A DNA stretch of 64,000 nt from positions 101,875,501-101,939,500 of the forward strand of contig NC_092334.1 in the NCBI RefSeq assembly GCF_046630445.1, in the 5' to 3' direction. Shown here one piece after another: positions 33,166 through 43,664 of this stretch. How positions within the stretch are numbered: position 1 is the first letter of the stretch; each line of letters opens with the position of its first letter. The notes beneath the pieces are model-generated. The model worked only from the letters and a program-made list of their open reading frames with translations. It had not been told where the DNA came from and searched no databases. The DNA is from Rutidosis leptorrhynchoides. Its lineage: Eukaryota; Streptophyta; Magnoliopsida; Asterales; Asteraceae. The translations under genes and the position numbers were made by a program.

Positions 33166-35918
33166 TTTTTTTTTTTGAAAGGCAACAAGATTATATTAAT
33201 CACAACAAGAAGAATACAATACATACCATTCGACCTTGATCTAAACTCGACTAAGTTGCACATGATGCAACTAAACTATGAGAACACGACCGAAAATTAC
33301 AACGAAAATACAAACACTATATATTTAAGTAAACCTTAGGGCTTGCAATCCAAGTTAACCAATCAATACGACTATTCTTCTTTGATCTTAAGGAGATCCA
33401 TTCGCACGCAAGGGATTGTATCTCATTTAGGGCCATCGGGGGTTCCAAGAATTACCTTGAAGCACCTTTTTGTTCCGATTTATCCAAATAAGATACAACG
33501 TGATCCATCTAACCGCTTGCCATAAAACACGACCATCACTTGTGGAAGAGGGAGGCCCACTATCGCTTATACAATCCGCCATATTCGAGAAGTAATTGCC
33601 ATTTAGGCCCCACCATTTAAGAACCCGAGACCAAACATCCGACGCTTGCTTACACAATAATAACGAATGATCAACCGACTCAACATCTTCATCACATAAA
33701 GGACACCGCACGCTATTAAGGTCGATACCTCTTTTATCGAGTTCAAGCTTGACTGGAAGCCTTTTCTTTTGGCCTCACCAAATAAAGATTTCGACCTTTT
33801 TAGGTACGAGTTTATTACGAGATGTACCTTGTGACGAGCTGAATTGACTGAGCAATTGAGAGTCGATGATCGAGGAGAGTTTCTTTACCGTGAACAGCCC
33901 ATTATTTGCTAGACTCCAGCTCCATTTATCCTTGAAGTCGCTGAACGAAAAAGCTGTTAACAGGGAGCAAAGTCGATCCAATTCGGTTGCAGTTCTGCCC
34001 GAGGGTACCCGCGTCCAGTTCCAAGCTAAATTAACACCATTTGAGCTCTTTAATACACGATCTCTGATATAACAGCCTTTTGAGCTTTCGAACCTATACA
34101 GCCAAGGAAACATGTTGCATAGTTTATCATTCTCGATCCAATGTTCGTTCCAAAAAAGTGTTGTGCTGCCATCACCTATCGTCTTTATGAAAGAACACTT
34201 GAAACCAATATGCAATTCTTCAATTGATGTACCTGCTACAAAGATATTTTGCCAAAGGGTCGATGGTTGAGAGTGAATAAATTCACTTTCCTCCATCAAA
34301 CCTCCAAACGAACCATAAGTGCTACTAATAACTTTTACCCAAAAAGAGTCGGTTTCGGTTTTAAACCTCCACCACCATTTCCCTAGTAAGGCTAAATTTT
34401 TGCCTTTTAGGGACCCGAAATTTAACCCCCCATTCCCGAAATTATTTAGTACCTTTTCCCATTTTACCCACGCGATTTTTTGACCCGAATCCGCCCCACC
34501 CCAAAAGAAATCTCTCCTCACACTCTCAAGAATTTTTAACACACACGGTGGAGCACGAAAGAGCGAGAGATAATACAACGGGAGACTATTTAGAACCGAT
34601 TTGATTAGGACAACCCTTCCTCCAAATGACAACAAACGCATTCTCCAACTCTAAAGTCTACTTTTAAACTTTTCTATAACCGGCTTCCAATCACTAACTT
34701 TGTTCATTTTGGAACCAATCGGCAAACCAAGGTACATGAAAGGTAATTTACCAACTTGGCAACCAAGGAGCCTAGCAATTCGATTAGCTTCTTCTAAATC
34801 AACCCCAACACCGTAAAGACAGCTTTTATTGAAATTCACTTTCAAACCCGAAGCAAGTTCGAAACACTTAAGAAGGTTCCTAAGATTTAACGCATTCAAT
34901 TTTCCCCATTCTCCTAGAAACATAGTGTCGTCGGCGTATTGAAGATGGGAAACTAGAATATTGTTGTCTCCGACTTCTACTCCTTTAAATAATCCTTTAT
35001 CGGTAGCCGCCTTTGCAAGAATATTGAGTCCTTCCGCTGCGATTATGAAAAGAAAGGGTGAGAGAGGATCGCCTTGTCTAACCCCTCTTTCAAGTGAGAA
35101 CTCGGTAGTCGGGGACCCATTTATCAAAATAGAAATTGAAGCCAACTTAAGACATGCTTCGATCCACTTAACCCATTTAGACCTGAAACCCATGCTCCGC
35201 ATCACATCAAAAAGGAAAACCCAGTTAAGACTATCAAAAGCCTTTTCAAAATCGGCTTTGAAGATTAGGCCTCTTTTCTTTTTTTGTTTGAAAAAATCAA
35301 TTGTTTCGTTTGCGACCAATGCACCATCGAGGATAAACCGTCCTTTCACGAAAGCACTCTGCTCGGATCCCACTAGCTTAGGTAGAACTTTTTTGAGTCT
35401 ATTCGACAAGATCTTTGCTACTATCTTGTAGTAGCTCCCAATCAAACTAATTGGCCGGAATTCGCCTAGACCCACCGGGTCCGTCTTCTTTGGAACCAAA
35501 GTCACAAAAGACGCATTACACCCTCTTAAGATCTCCCCGTTTTCCCAAAACCACGAAATCGCTTTCACTAGATCAACTTTTAAAATATGCCAAAACTTCT
35601 TAAAGAACCTTAAATTAAACCCGTCGGGTCCGGGAGCTTTATTACCTCCACAATCATAAATAACATCACGGATTTCTTCTTCTAGTATTGGATTCCCAAG
35701 AGTTGCAGCTTCCTCCTGAGAGATTGATGGATATCTTAAGTCCTCCATTGATGGCCGCACTATGTCAGGTTCTTTAAAGAGTCGTTTGAAGTGCTCAAGT
35801 GCCTCCATCTTAATGTCGTTAGGGTTCTCGTTCCAATGACCATTTATGTTAAGACCACGAATGTTGCACCTATTGTATTTGCTTCTGATCAACGAATGGA
35901 AAAACTTGGTGTTTTCAT
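33166..35918 (-). mobile_element. 5'-truncated L1-type LINE
   Basis: Minus-strand non-LTR element. The poly(A) tail appears as T-run 33166-33175 at its left end. At the right it is cut near 35918, just upstream of the reverse transcriptase domain, so the endonuclease and ORF1 are missing. This is a typical incomplete target-primed insertion. I found no convincing target-site duplication. Confidence 0.85.
33329..35918 (-). pseudogene. LINE ORF2 remnant: reverse transcriptase and zf-RVT
   Basis: Reverse transcriptase blocks are in order: GGNKAPGPDGF, RPISLIGSYYKIVAKILSNR, DFEKAFDSLNW, RQGDPLSPFLF and YADDTMFLG (near 34935). A conserved downstream domain (LLSFGGRVVLIKSVL) and a C-terminal Cys/His cluster (CPLCDEDVESVDHSLLLC) of the zf-RVT type follow. 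One frame runs from 35918 to about 33430 but contains TAG at 34651-34653 and TGA at 33775-33777. A frameshift near 33427-33435 in a C-run then separates the last piece (EWISLRSKKN), which ends at about 33329. It is inactive. It has few lesions otherwise, so it is not very old. Confidence 0.88.
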
Positions 35919-36059
35919 AAAAAAAAAATTATTAAACACTTAGTTAATTTAAGTTTCATTATATCATCTATATGCATATGTTAATAACTCCATCTAATAC
36001 ATAACTAACCTTACCTACCCATGAGGCCACGATCTCTCGTTAATGCACATATATCATGG
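35919..36059. other. Short spacer between the LINE and the first copia element
   Basis: Contains an A-run at 35920-35929 and ends in CATGG (36055-36059), the left target duplication of the copia element. Confidence 0.6.
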
Positions 36060-36302
36060 TGTTATATTTCAGTAGGCTTATAACTACCTTTAGTGGCCTG
36101 GTTCAATATATTCAAATTGAAAGAACCAATAAAAGAGAGATGTGTTGTAGAAGATATAGGAGAGAAAGAGGTTGAAGAGGTGTGATGTATTTAATGTATA
36201 TGTGTGTTTTTGTAACTTACATTATGCACATATATATAGTACAAATTTTACTATCCATATTTGACTAATTACCATCCATATTTAACTACTAAATTTACAA
36301 CA
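36060..36302 (-). repeat. Copia element 1, 3' LTR (243 bp)
   Basis: On the plus strand it reads TGTTATATTTCAG ... ATTTACAACA. Two mismatches to the LTR at 41659-41901. Confidence 0.92.
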
Positions 36303-39300
36303 GTCCCCCTTGGATGGTAATTTTTTTAAAGAGCAATTAATACTGCCTCGTTAAAAACCTTGCTAAAGAAAATCCAGTGGGATAAAACTTTAGCTAAGGG
36401 AAAAAGAGTGCAGCATAGAGTTGACTCCCCCTCAAGTAGACAACGCTGAGTCGTCACATCTTTTGAACTTGCCTCATGCCAATATTGTGAACGTATGTTT
36501 TGAAAACAGCGATTGACAGTGCTTTGGTATAAAGATCAGCAGAGTTGTTGATTGAACGTATCTCATTTTAATCTGGTTGTCTTTTACGAGATCTTGAGTA
36601 TATGAGAAGAATCTGATGTTTTCATCTGAAACTGTATCATCTAAATCTTTTATGTACAAGTTTGACCCATGTGATTTGTCTACAGTCTCCTTCATGGTTT
36701 TGCTCAAACTGTTGTTTCAATTCCTATTCCCTTTCAGTCTTTTTCTGAGCCTTACCAATATATCATTCTTTTCCATCAAACTTATGACCGTTAAGACCGT
36801 TTATAGCTTTAGCGCCTCGTCAGCATTTATGTTTTGTTATGTCATTTTTGATACTCTTCTTTCATTTGTACTATGTGAGCTGTATTATCTTCATAGATAG
36901 TTGTTGGGCTTTTATAGCGTTCTAGTCCACAAGAATCAATAATGATTTGTATCATTGATCTTAACTAAAATCATTCCCGAGTAGCTTCATGTAATGCAAT
37001 CACTTCGGCATGATTTGATGATGTTGCAACAAGTGTTTGTTTTGAGAACGTCATGATATTGCGGTGCCTCCATTTAGGAATACATATCCAGTTTGAGATT
37101 TAGCTTTATGTAGATCAGATAAATAATCTGCATCTGTATAACCAAACAAATCTTGTTTCGAGTTGTTAGAATAAAATAATTATAAATCAGTAGTTCCCCG
37201 AAGGTATCAAACTATTTGTTTGATCCCATTCCAATGTCTTTTGGTAGGGGCTGAGCTGAACTTTGTCAACAAATTAACTGCAAAAGAAATGTCAGATCTT
37301 GTATAATTTGTAAGATATATAAGAGCCCCAATTGCACTAAAATATGGAACTTCTGAACTAAGAAGATCTTCATGATCTTCTAGAGGATGAAATAGATTAA
37401 TATCAATATTAAGATCTAACAGCCATATGAGTACTTAATGGTTTTTGTCTTGTCCATATTAAAATATTTTAAAATCTTTTCGGTATAAGTTGTTTGATGT
37501 ATAAGTAAGTCATTAGTTATATGCTCAATATGTAAATCAACGTAATACTTGATTTTTTTTTTATTTTAAAATCTTTCTTTAGAAGTTGAATGGCTTCATA
37601 GATTTCTTTATTTAAGATAATTGATATAAACAGCTATGATCACATATCCGAACATTGTTTTTATAAAACACACGTGCAAATAAGTTTATATGTATACCCT
37701 TTTCTTATCAAGTAGTAATTTAATCGATTATACCACATACGTCCCGATTGTATAAACCCATTTAGAAATCTTTGTGATTTAATGGAATATATTCCATTGG
37801 GTTTTGCATTAGATGCTTATGATACCTTAACCCTTCAGGTATATTCATATATATATCATTATTAAGTGATCCATACAGATAAGTAGTAACAACATCCATG
37901 AGATGCATTTAAATAACTACCAGGTTGATTAAGTATCTAATAAGTAATTGTATTCATTATAGGAGGATAAGTTTTTCTCCTAATTCATTTCTGGTCTTTG
38001 TGGGAAATCTTGAGTTACAAGTCAAGTTTTGCCTTGTAACTTCATTTGCACATTTATTTTCGGATAAAAATTCATTTGTATCCCATTGTTTCACATCTTT
38101 AAAAGTGATAACGATTGATCCAAAAACTTTTCTTTTATTGAGCGATTCTAATTCAGCTCGTATTGCTCCTTTCCGTTGAGTTCAATCACGTCTATTTTGA
38201 TATTCAATGACAGATTTTGGTTCCAGATCATCATCTTTATTCATGATGTCATTGTAACATTATATGAAAATATCTCATCAAGATTTTTCATTTCATTTCA
38301 GTTTCATAATATTGCATAATTTATTGCAATTTATGTATTTACATTTATCAATATCCTCTGCAGAAGGAGTATTGATTTGTGGTTCTTCTTGAACACTTTC
38401 TTTTACCTCATTATCAGCTGATTTTCTTTTTCGAGCATTTTTATCTTTGAAACCAATTGGTCTCCCACGTTTCTGCTGTAGCAAAGACTCATAAGTGACA
38501 TTATTGCCAGCTTTTGTAATTTCAATTCTAGCTGAAGCATTTACTGCTGATATATATGATTTAGTCACTTATTTTTTGTATCTTTAAATGCATAAAGTAA
38601 TTAATTTGCAAGTTCTTGCATATGCATTATATTTGAACTTTCTTTTCGCATTCTTTTGTGCGATGATCAATATTCCTTAATTGATATTCACACCATGAAA
38701 CATCATTTTATTTATATTTCATTTCTCCCCCTAATATAGGGAACAATATTTCATTAAAGTGACAATCGACAAAACTTGCTGTAAAAACATCACCCGTCAT
38801 GGGTTCAATATATCTTATGATTGAAGATGTTTCATATCTAACATATATTTCAATCCTTCTTTGAGGAACCATTTATTGTGATTGTTCAATTAAAAATACA
38901 CTGCACAACCAAATGTTCTAAGATGGAAAATATTCGGTCTCCACCAAAATTAAGTTGGTAATGGAGAATATTTATAACTTGCACTTGATTTAATGCGAAT
39001 TAATGTCACATCATGTAAATTTACATGTCCCCATATAAATATTGAGAGTTTTGTACTCATTTCTAATTGTCTAGTTATTAGCTGTAAGCGTTTATCTATT
39101 GATTCAGCTAAACCAATTTTGTGTATGCACATGAGCAACTGGATGTTCAACAACAATCCTTGTAGACATATAATAATCATTAAAAGCTTGAGATGTTAAC
39201 TCACCAGCATTATCAAGTCTCATCCTTTTAATGGTGTAATCAGAATAATGTGTTCTTAATTTAATAATTTGTGCAAGAAACTTTGCAAATGCCATATTAC

Positions 39301-39420
39301 GGCTTGATAACACACAAACATGAGACCATGCGTTAGATGCGTCTATTAGAAAAATGGTCCACATGATGGATGAATTGGTCCATATATATACCCTTGAATT
39401 CTTTCAAGAAACATTGGTGA
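36303..39420 (-). pseudogene. Copia element 1 pol remnants (integrase core, reverse transcriptase, RNase H)
   Basis: Scattered minus-strand pieces show the family. The integrase core lies at 39104-39364 (SNAWSHVCVLSSRNMAFAKF, RLDNAGELTSQAFNDY). The linker before reverse transcriptase is at 38293-38568 (KRGRPIGFKDKNARKRK), and the post-RNase H end lies near 36310-36710. No frame is open for more than about 95 codons and many stops intervene. The pieces are in normal copia order, so the decay is by point changes and small indels rather than rearrangement. Confidence 0.8.
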
Positions 39421-39421
39421 T

Positions 39422-39722
39422 TATTTCTCAATGTGCTTTTCATTAATCGCCATATGTGCTTTTCATTAATCACCATATGTGATTTTCATTAATCACCATA
39501 TGTGCTTTTCATCATATATCATTTTCACCATATGCGCTTTTAATCATATGTGCTGCGTTTTTCGTCATATGCACTTTTCATTATATGCGCTGCGCTTTTC
39601 ATCATATGCGTTTTTTATCATATGCGCTACGCTTTTCATCATATGCGCTTTTTATCATATGCGCTTTAAATCCTATGCGCTGCGCTTTTCATCATATGTG
39701 CTTTTTATCATATGCGTTATGG
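39422..39722. repeat. CATATG minisatellite in copia element 1
   Basis: About 300 bp built from two related units. One is CATTAATCACCATATGTGCTTTT (about 23 bp). The other is a later CATATGCGCTGCGCTTTTCAT / CATATGCGCTTTTTAT alternation of about 16-22 bp. It lies between the gag/protease remnants and the integrase core, where the integrase HHCC zinc domain would be encoded. Confidence 0.85.
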
Positions 39723-39998
39723 TCTAAAACCATTTATTTATGAGTGATACATAAAAAAAACTAGGCATCTTAGAAAATTCAAACCATTCAAGTCTCAAGG
39801 TAGCTCAGGGTTAATTTAATCAAGATTTGTCAACAGATTCACTCTCGTTTTCTTTTCTTTTGGGACTTAATTGTAGAGCTAAACAAGATGTTCATGTGTT
39901 CAAGAAATACTAGACTGATGATCCACGTTACCAGATCATTAATAAGAATCTCCGGAATTCTTATAAGAGCGTCTACTAATATCTTTAATTTTATTCTT

Positions 39999-40303
39999 TC
40001 ATGGATCACCGTTATTATTATTATTATTTTTTTGATAATTAATATCGTATCTATCTTTGAGTATTTTCCATAATACACTTGGATTTTCGATCATATAATA
40101 TGTAGATTCTAAGGACTCGTCAATATGTTTGCTAAGAAAAATACTTACTATTGCTTTCTCTTGTTCGGAATAATTGTTATTTTCATTCAGGGTTTCTAAA
40201 ATACCGTTTGATTCGAGATGTTTTTCTACATTCATAACCCATGTTAAGTAGTTGTTCCCACTTGTTCTAAATGAGCAAATTTAAGCCTTTTCAAATTCGA
40301 CAT
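39999..40303 (-). pseudogene. Copia element 1 gag remnant
   Basis: Starts near 40303 (MSNLKRLKFAHLEQ). After a one-base frameshift it continues as MNVEKHLESNGILETLNENN ... SVLWKILKDRYD, the copia gag core. It ends in an AAT-rich stretch giving an Asn run, followed by stops. The rest of gag and most of protease are not readable. Confidence 0.7.
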
Positions 40304-40786
40304 TTTCTATTATCAAAAAGATGAATAACATAAATCATAATCATAATCAACTTCTATTCATAGACAAATAATAAAATGAAATTAGAATCATTTTAAATTC
40401 ATAAGTAGCAAACAACAGAATAATGGTATGATTACAAATAATAAAACTACAAGGGCAGGATAGAATATAGGTTCACCCGGTGGTATATTAGCAACAATGA
40501 TGATAGTTAATATGACCAATACAATAGGAAAAATCATCCTTGTGTGAATCATTTTTACAAAAAATTTTTGAGAGTAGTAATCTGAAAAATAAAGATTGAT
40601 TTGTGAAAATGTGAAAACGGAGATGTTTATTTTATATTTGAAAAATATAGTTGTTGTAACGTCGTCAGTTGACGTTAACAACCGTTATGTATATATGACC
40701 GTTGTAACGTCGTTAGTTGACGTTAACGAATAAAGTCACTATATCAAAACGCGTATGAGTAATATAAAGGACAAGATTTTTTTCTT

Positions 40787-41070
40787 CTTATTTTAACTTT
40801 TAAGATTTACTTTTAATAAAAATACAAACTACTTTTCTTATTTTAACTTTTAAGATTTACTTTTAATAAAAATACAAACTACTTTTTCTTATTTTAACTT
40901 TTAAGATTTACTTTTAATAAAAATACAAACTACTTTTTCTTATTTTAACTTTTAAGATTTACTTTTAATAAAAATACAAACTACTTTTTCTTATTTTAAC
41001 TTTTAAAATTTACTTTTAATAAAAATACAAACTATTTTTTCTTATTTTAACTTTTAAGATTTAATTTTAA
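40787..41070. repeat. 51-bp tandem array in the copia element 1 leader
   Basis: About five and a half units beginning CTTATTTTAACTTTTAAGAT at 40787, 40837, 40888, 40939, 40990 and 41041. They are nearly identical. The array lies between the primer site and gag. Confidence 0.92.
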
Positions 41071-41189
41071 GAATAAACATTAGTATGCATGAAATAAATA
41101 ATGATTAATTGCATAAGTAATCATAAATGTTAGATAACATATAAAGACCCCATCGTATTCGTATTGATCGGAATTAATCTCGACCCATG

Positions 41190-41258
41190 GTACCGTGTTG
41201 TCAAATGACGTGTTGCGTACATAAAGTACCGTGTTGTCAAATGACGTGTTGCGTACAA
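41190..41258. repeat. 36-bp direct duplication in the copia element 1 leader
   Basis: GTACCGTGTTGTCAAATGAC ... TTGCGTACA occurs twice, starting at 41190 and 41226. Confidence 0.9.
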
Positions 41259-41272
41259 TCATGAGGTCTTAT

Positions 41273-41583
41273 TAACATAAATATAAATGTTAGTGAAGTT
41301 AATAAGAGTTAGATTACAGAAAATATAATTCAGGCGGTATAACCGACCATATATAACTTAAATAACATAAATATAAATGTTAGTGAAGTTAATAAAAGTT
41401 AGATTACAGAAATATAATTCAGGCGGTATAACCGACCATATATAACTTAAATAACATAAATATAAATGTTAGTGAAGTTAATAAAAGTTAGATTACAGAA
41501 ATATAATTCAGGCGGTATAACCGACCATATATAACTTAAATAACATAAATATAAATGTTAGTGAAGTTAATAAAAGTTAGATA
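41273..41583. repeat. 89-bp tandem array in the copia element 1 leader
   Basis: Units begin TAACATAAATATAAATGTTA at 41273, 41363, 41452 and 41541 (the last is partial). They contain the palindrome-like GGCGGTATAACCGACC and are almost identical to each other. Confidence 0.92.
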
Positions 41584-41642
41584 ATTTCTTACCTTGATTA
41601 GTGACGTGTGCTTGCTTAGATAAACCTTGATTATACGGAGCA

Positions 41643-41658
41643 CTTCGTGCTGATAACG
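41643..41658 (-). promoter_or_regulatory. Copia element 1 primer-binding site
   Basis: CGTTATCAGCACGAAG on the minus strand, directly inside the 5' LTR. The same 16 bases occur at the same place in element 2. I do not assign the donor tRNA. Confidence 0.65.
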
Positions 41659-41901
41659 TGTTATATTTCAGTAGGCTTATAACTACCTTTAGTGGCCTGG
41701 TTCAATATATTCAAATTGAAAGAACCAATAAAAGAGAGATGTGTTGTAGAAGATATAGGAGAGAAAGAGATTGAAGAGGTGTGATGTATTTAATGTATAC
41801 GTGTGTTTTTGTAACTTACATTATGCACATATATATAGTACAAATTTTACTATCCATATTTGACTAATTACCATCCATATTTAACTACTAAATTTACAAC
41901 A
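41659..41901 (-). repeat. Copia element 1, 5' LTR (243 bp)
   Basis: Ends in ACAACA before CATGG. It is almost identical to 36060-36302. Confidence 0.92.
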
Positions 41902-42654
41902 CATGGCTCCTTTTTGTAACAGTACATAGTATAGAAGCGGTATATGTTAACTGTATTAATGTAGTGGTATATGTTAACTGTATTAATGTACTACTGTATG
42001 ATACACTTTGACAATATAAAAATGTTTAAAACTATTAACAATACTCTTTCAAATATCATCATTATTCATATATTGTACACTAAATACATAATTAATGGTA
42101 AAATGAATGCAATCATTGGTTAAAAACTTCAAGACTATAAACATGAATTTTTTAAGGGGCCATGAAAACGATCTATAGATATTTATGATCATACAATATT
42201 CTAACAAATCTAGAAACCAAGTATTGTTTAAAGAAGATAAAAAGAAAGAAAAGAAGATTCGAACACCCTCTCCTTTAGTTTTTCTCTTTTCCAACACCAA
42301 CTGACCCTTTTTTTCTTTGGTGGATTGAGTTTAAGAGATACTTTGCTTCCAAGGATCTAAACAAAATGGACATATGTCTCTTCCCAACAAATCATCAGAC
42401 TCCATAGCACGTTAATATGTTATTATCAACATAAATCACTAAACACAATACAAACAAATATAAATCACGACTTTTAAATTGTAAATTTTTTTAACGATAG
42501 CGTTAAAGGCTGATGTTAGCTCTCATAAATCAATTACACATAACGATCAGTTTATTAGTTATGTAGTGTATTTTACAACTCTAGTGTTAATGAACAAATA
42601 ATATATAGATAGATAATAAATAATTATAATAAAATACATAGAGTATAGAAATAA
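41902..42654. other. Intergenic, nothing recognised
   Basis: AT-rich; a 28-base phrase (core GGTATATGTTAACTGTATTA) is repeated at about 41938-41995. No gene. Confidence 0.45.
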
Positions 42655-42790
42655 GTTTGTGGTGTAGCTCATGTGGTAATGACATGTCTTTCTTAGCAAA
42701 AGGTCAGGATTTCGTATTACACACAAGATCCCCCTTGAATTCCACCAAATGAATACAGAATATATATATTCAATCATTCCCAATTTAGTT
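42655..42790 (+). mobile_element. tRNA-derived SINE-like sequence
   Basis: GTGGTGTAGCTCATGTGGTA resembles a tRNA A box, and AGGTCAGGATTTCG, about 35 bases further, a degenerate B box. There is no clear tail or target duplication, so this is tentative. Confidence 0.4.
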
Positions 42791-42982
42791 CATTAAATAA
42801 AAAAACACGTTGTTTTGAAAATATCATTATTACATAGTATTTTTTTTTCTATACTTTACAGTTTATTCATTATTCATTATTTTTTTTCATGTTTTTGTTT
42901 TATATACATATATTAGGAGCATAAATAAATTATACATCTTTATTTTCACATAGTTATGAAAGTAGAATATTAATTTAGATAA

Positions 42983-43241
42983 CACCGAACTATTGGTTGA
43001 GTGGTAAAAAGCCTCAGATGGTTCTGGGCGCGTATCCTTGAAAAAATAGGTGCAAGTTAAAATCATGGGGGAGTTTTCTTCAAGGTTGTGCCTCTAGTAT
43101 CCTTCACTCTGTGCGGGCAAATCAGTTAACCTAAAGCATTCCGGTTGCGCTTTGCGCCATAGATGCGAGGAGTTTCTTCCTAACGGGTGTGTGAGTGACA
43201 AATGAGAGGATTCGGTGACAACATTGTCGTTCGAAAAAAAC
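42983..43241 (+). mobile_element. tRNA-derived SINE with A-tail
   Basis: It has an A-box-like TTGGTTGAGTGGTAAAAAGC and a degenerate B box (AAGTTAAAATC) about 60 bases on. The non-tRNA body (GTGCGGGCAAATCAGTTAAC, GACAACATTGTCGTTCG) ends in an A-run at 43233-43240, next to the Stowaway TA. The layout fits a plant SINE. Target duplications are not clear. Confidence 0.55.
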
Positions 43242-43384
43242 AATACTCCTTCCGTCCCAGATTAATTGTCCCCAGACAAAAATCACACAGTTTAAGAAAA
43301 ACTGACTGTCACATGTACCTTTTATATATTTTTTCTTTACTTTACAGTTTTACCCACAATCAATTATTTAGAAAACCCTATTAC

Positions 43385-43653
43385 TGTTATAATTTAGTAG
43401 TTTATAACTACTTGTAATAACTATTTTGAAGAAATATGAAAGAAGAAAGAAGATAGTAGATTCTTATTCAAGAATGGTGTACAACTGCAAACTACATCTT
43501 TACATATTTATAGTACAATATTTCACTGTGCAGTTAGGTGGAATAGTAATACATCCGTGAGTTGATGCACCAAATTTGTTGATCCACTAAATCTACTTTA
43601 TCAAAAGTGTCGGCCACTAAATTTACTTTATCAAAAGTCTATGATTTATAACA
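43385..43653 (-). repeat. Copia element 2, 3' LTR (269 bp)
   Basis: TGTTATAATTTAG ... GATTTATAACA. The adjacent polypurine tract, CCAAGGGGGAG on the minus strand, is at 43654-43664. Confidence 0.92.
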
Positions 43654-43664
43654 CTCCCCCTTGG

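Larger units (their letters stand above)
36060..41901 (-). mobile_element. Non-autonomous Ty1/copia element 1, target duplication CATGG
   Basis: A 5842-bp minus-strand element with 243-bp LTRs at both ends and CATGG at 36055-36059 and 41902-41906. The polypurine tract CCAAGGGGGAC abuts the 3' LTR (36303-36313). The two LTRs differ at only two positions by my reading. The coding region is nonetheless ruined by stops and frameshifts. Three tandem arrays lie inside: a CATATG minisatellite, a 51-bp array and an 89-bp array. It is a sister of the element at 43385-49799. Confidence 0.9.

Noticed and set aside
39422..39722. CRISPR-like regular array
   Set aside because: Units are contiguous and variable with no spacers, and the DNA is a eukaryotic retrotransposon; it is a minisatellite.
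39479..39727. 82-codon frame with repeated Cys/His/Met pattern (also 46613-46867)
   Set aside because: It is the translation of the CATATG minisatellite, antisense to the element, with no other support.
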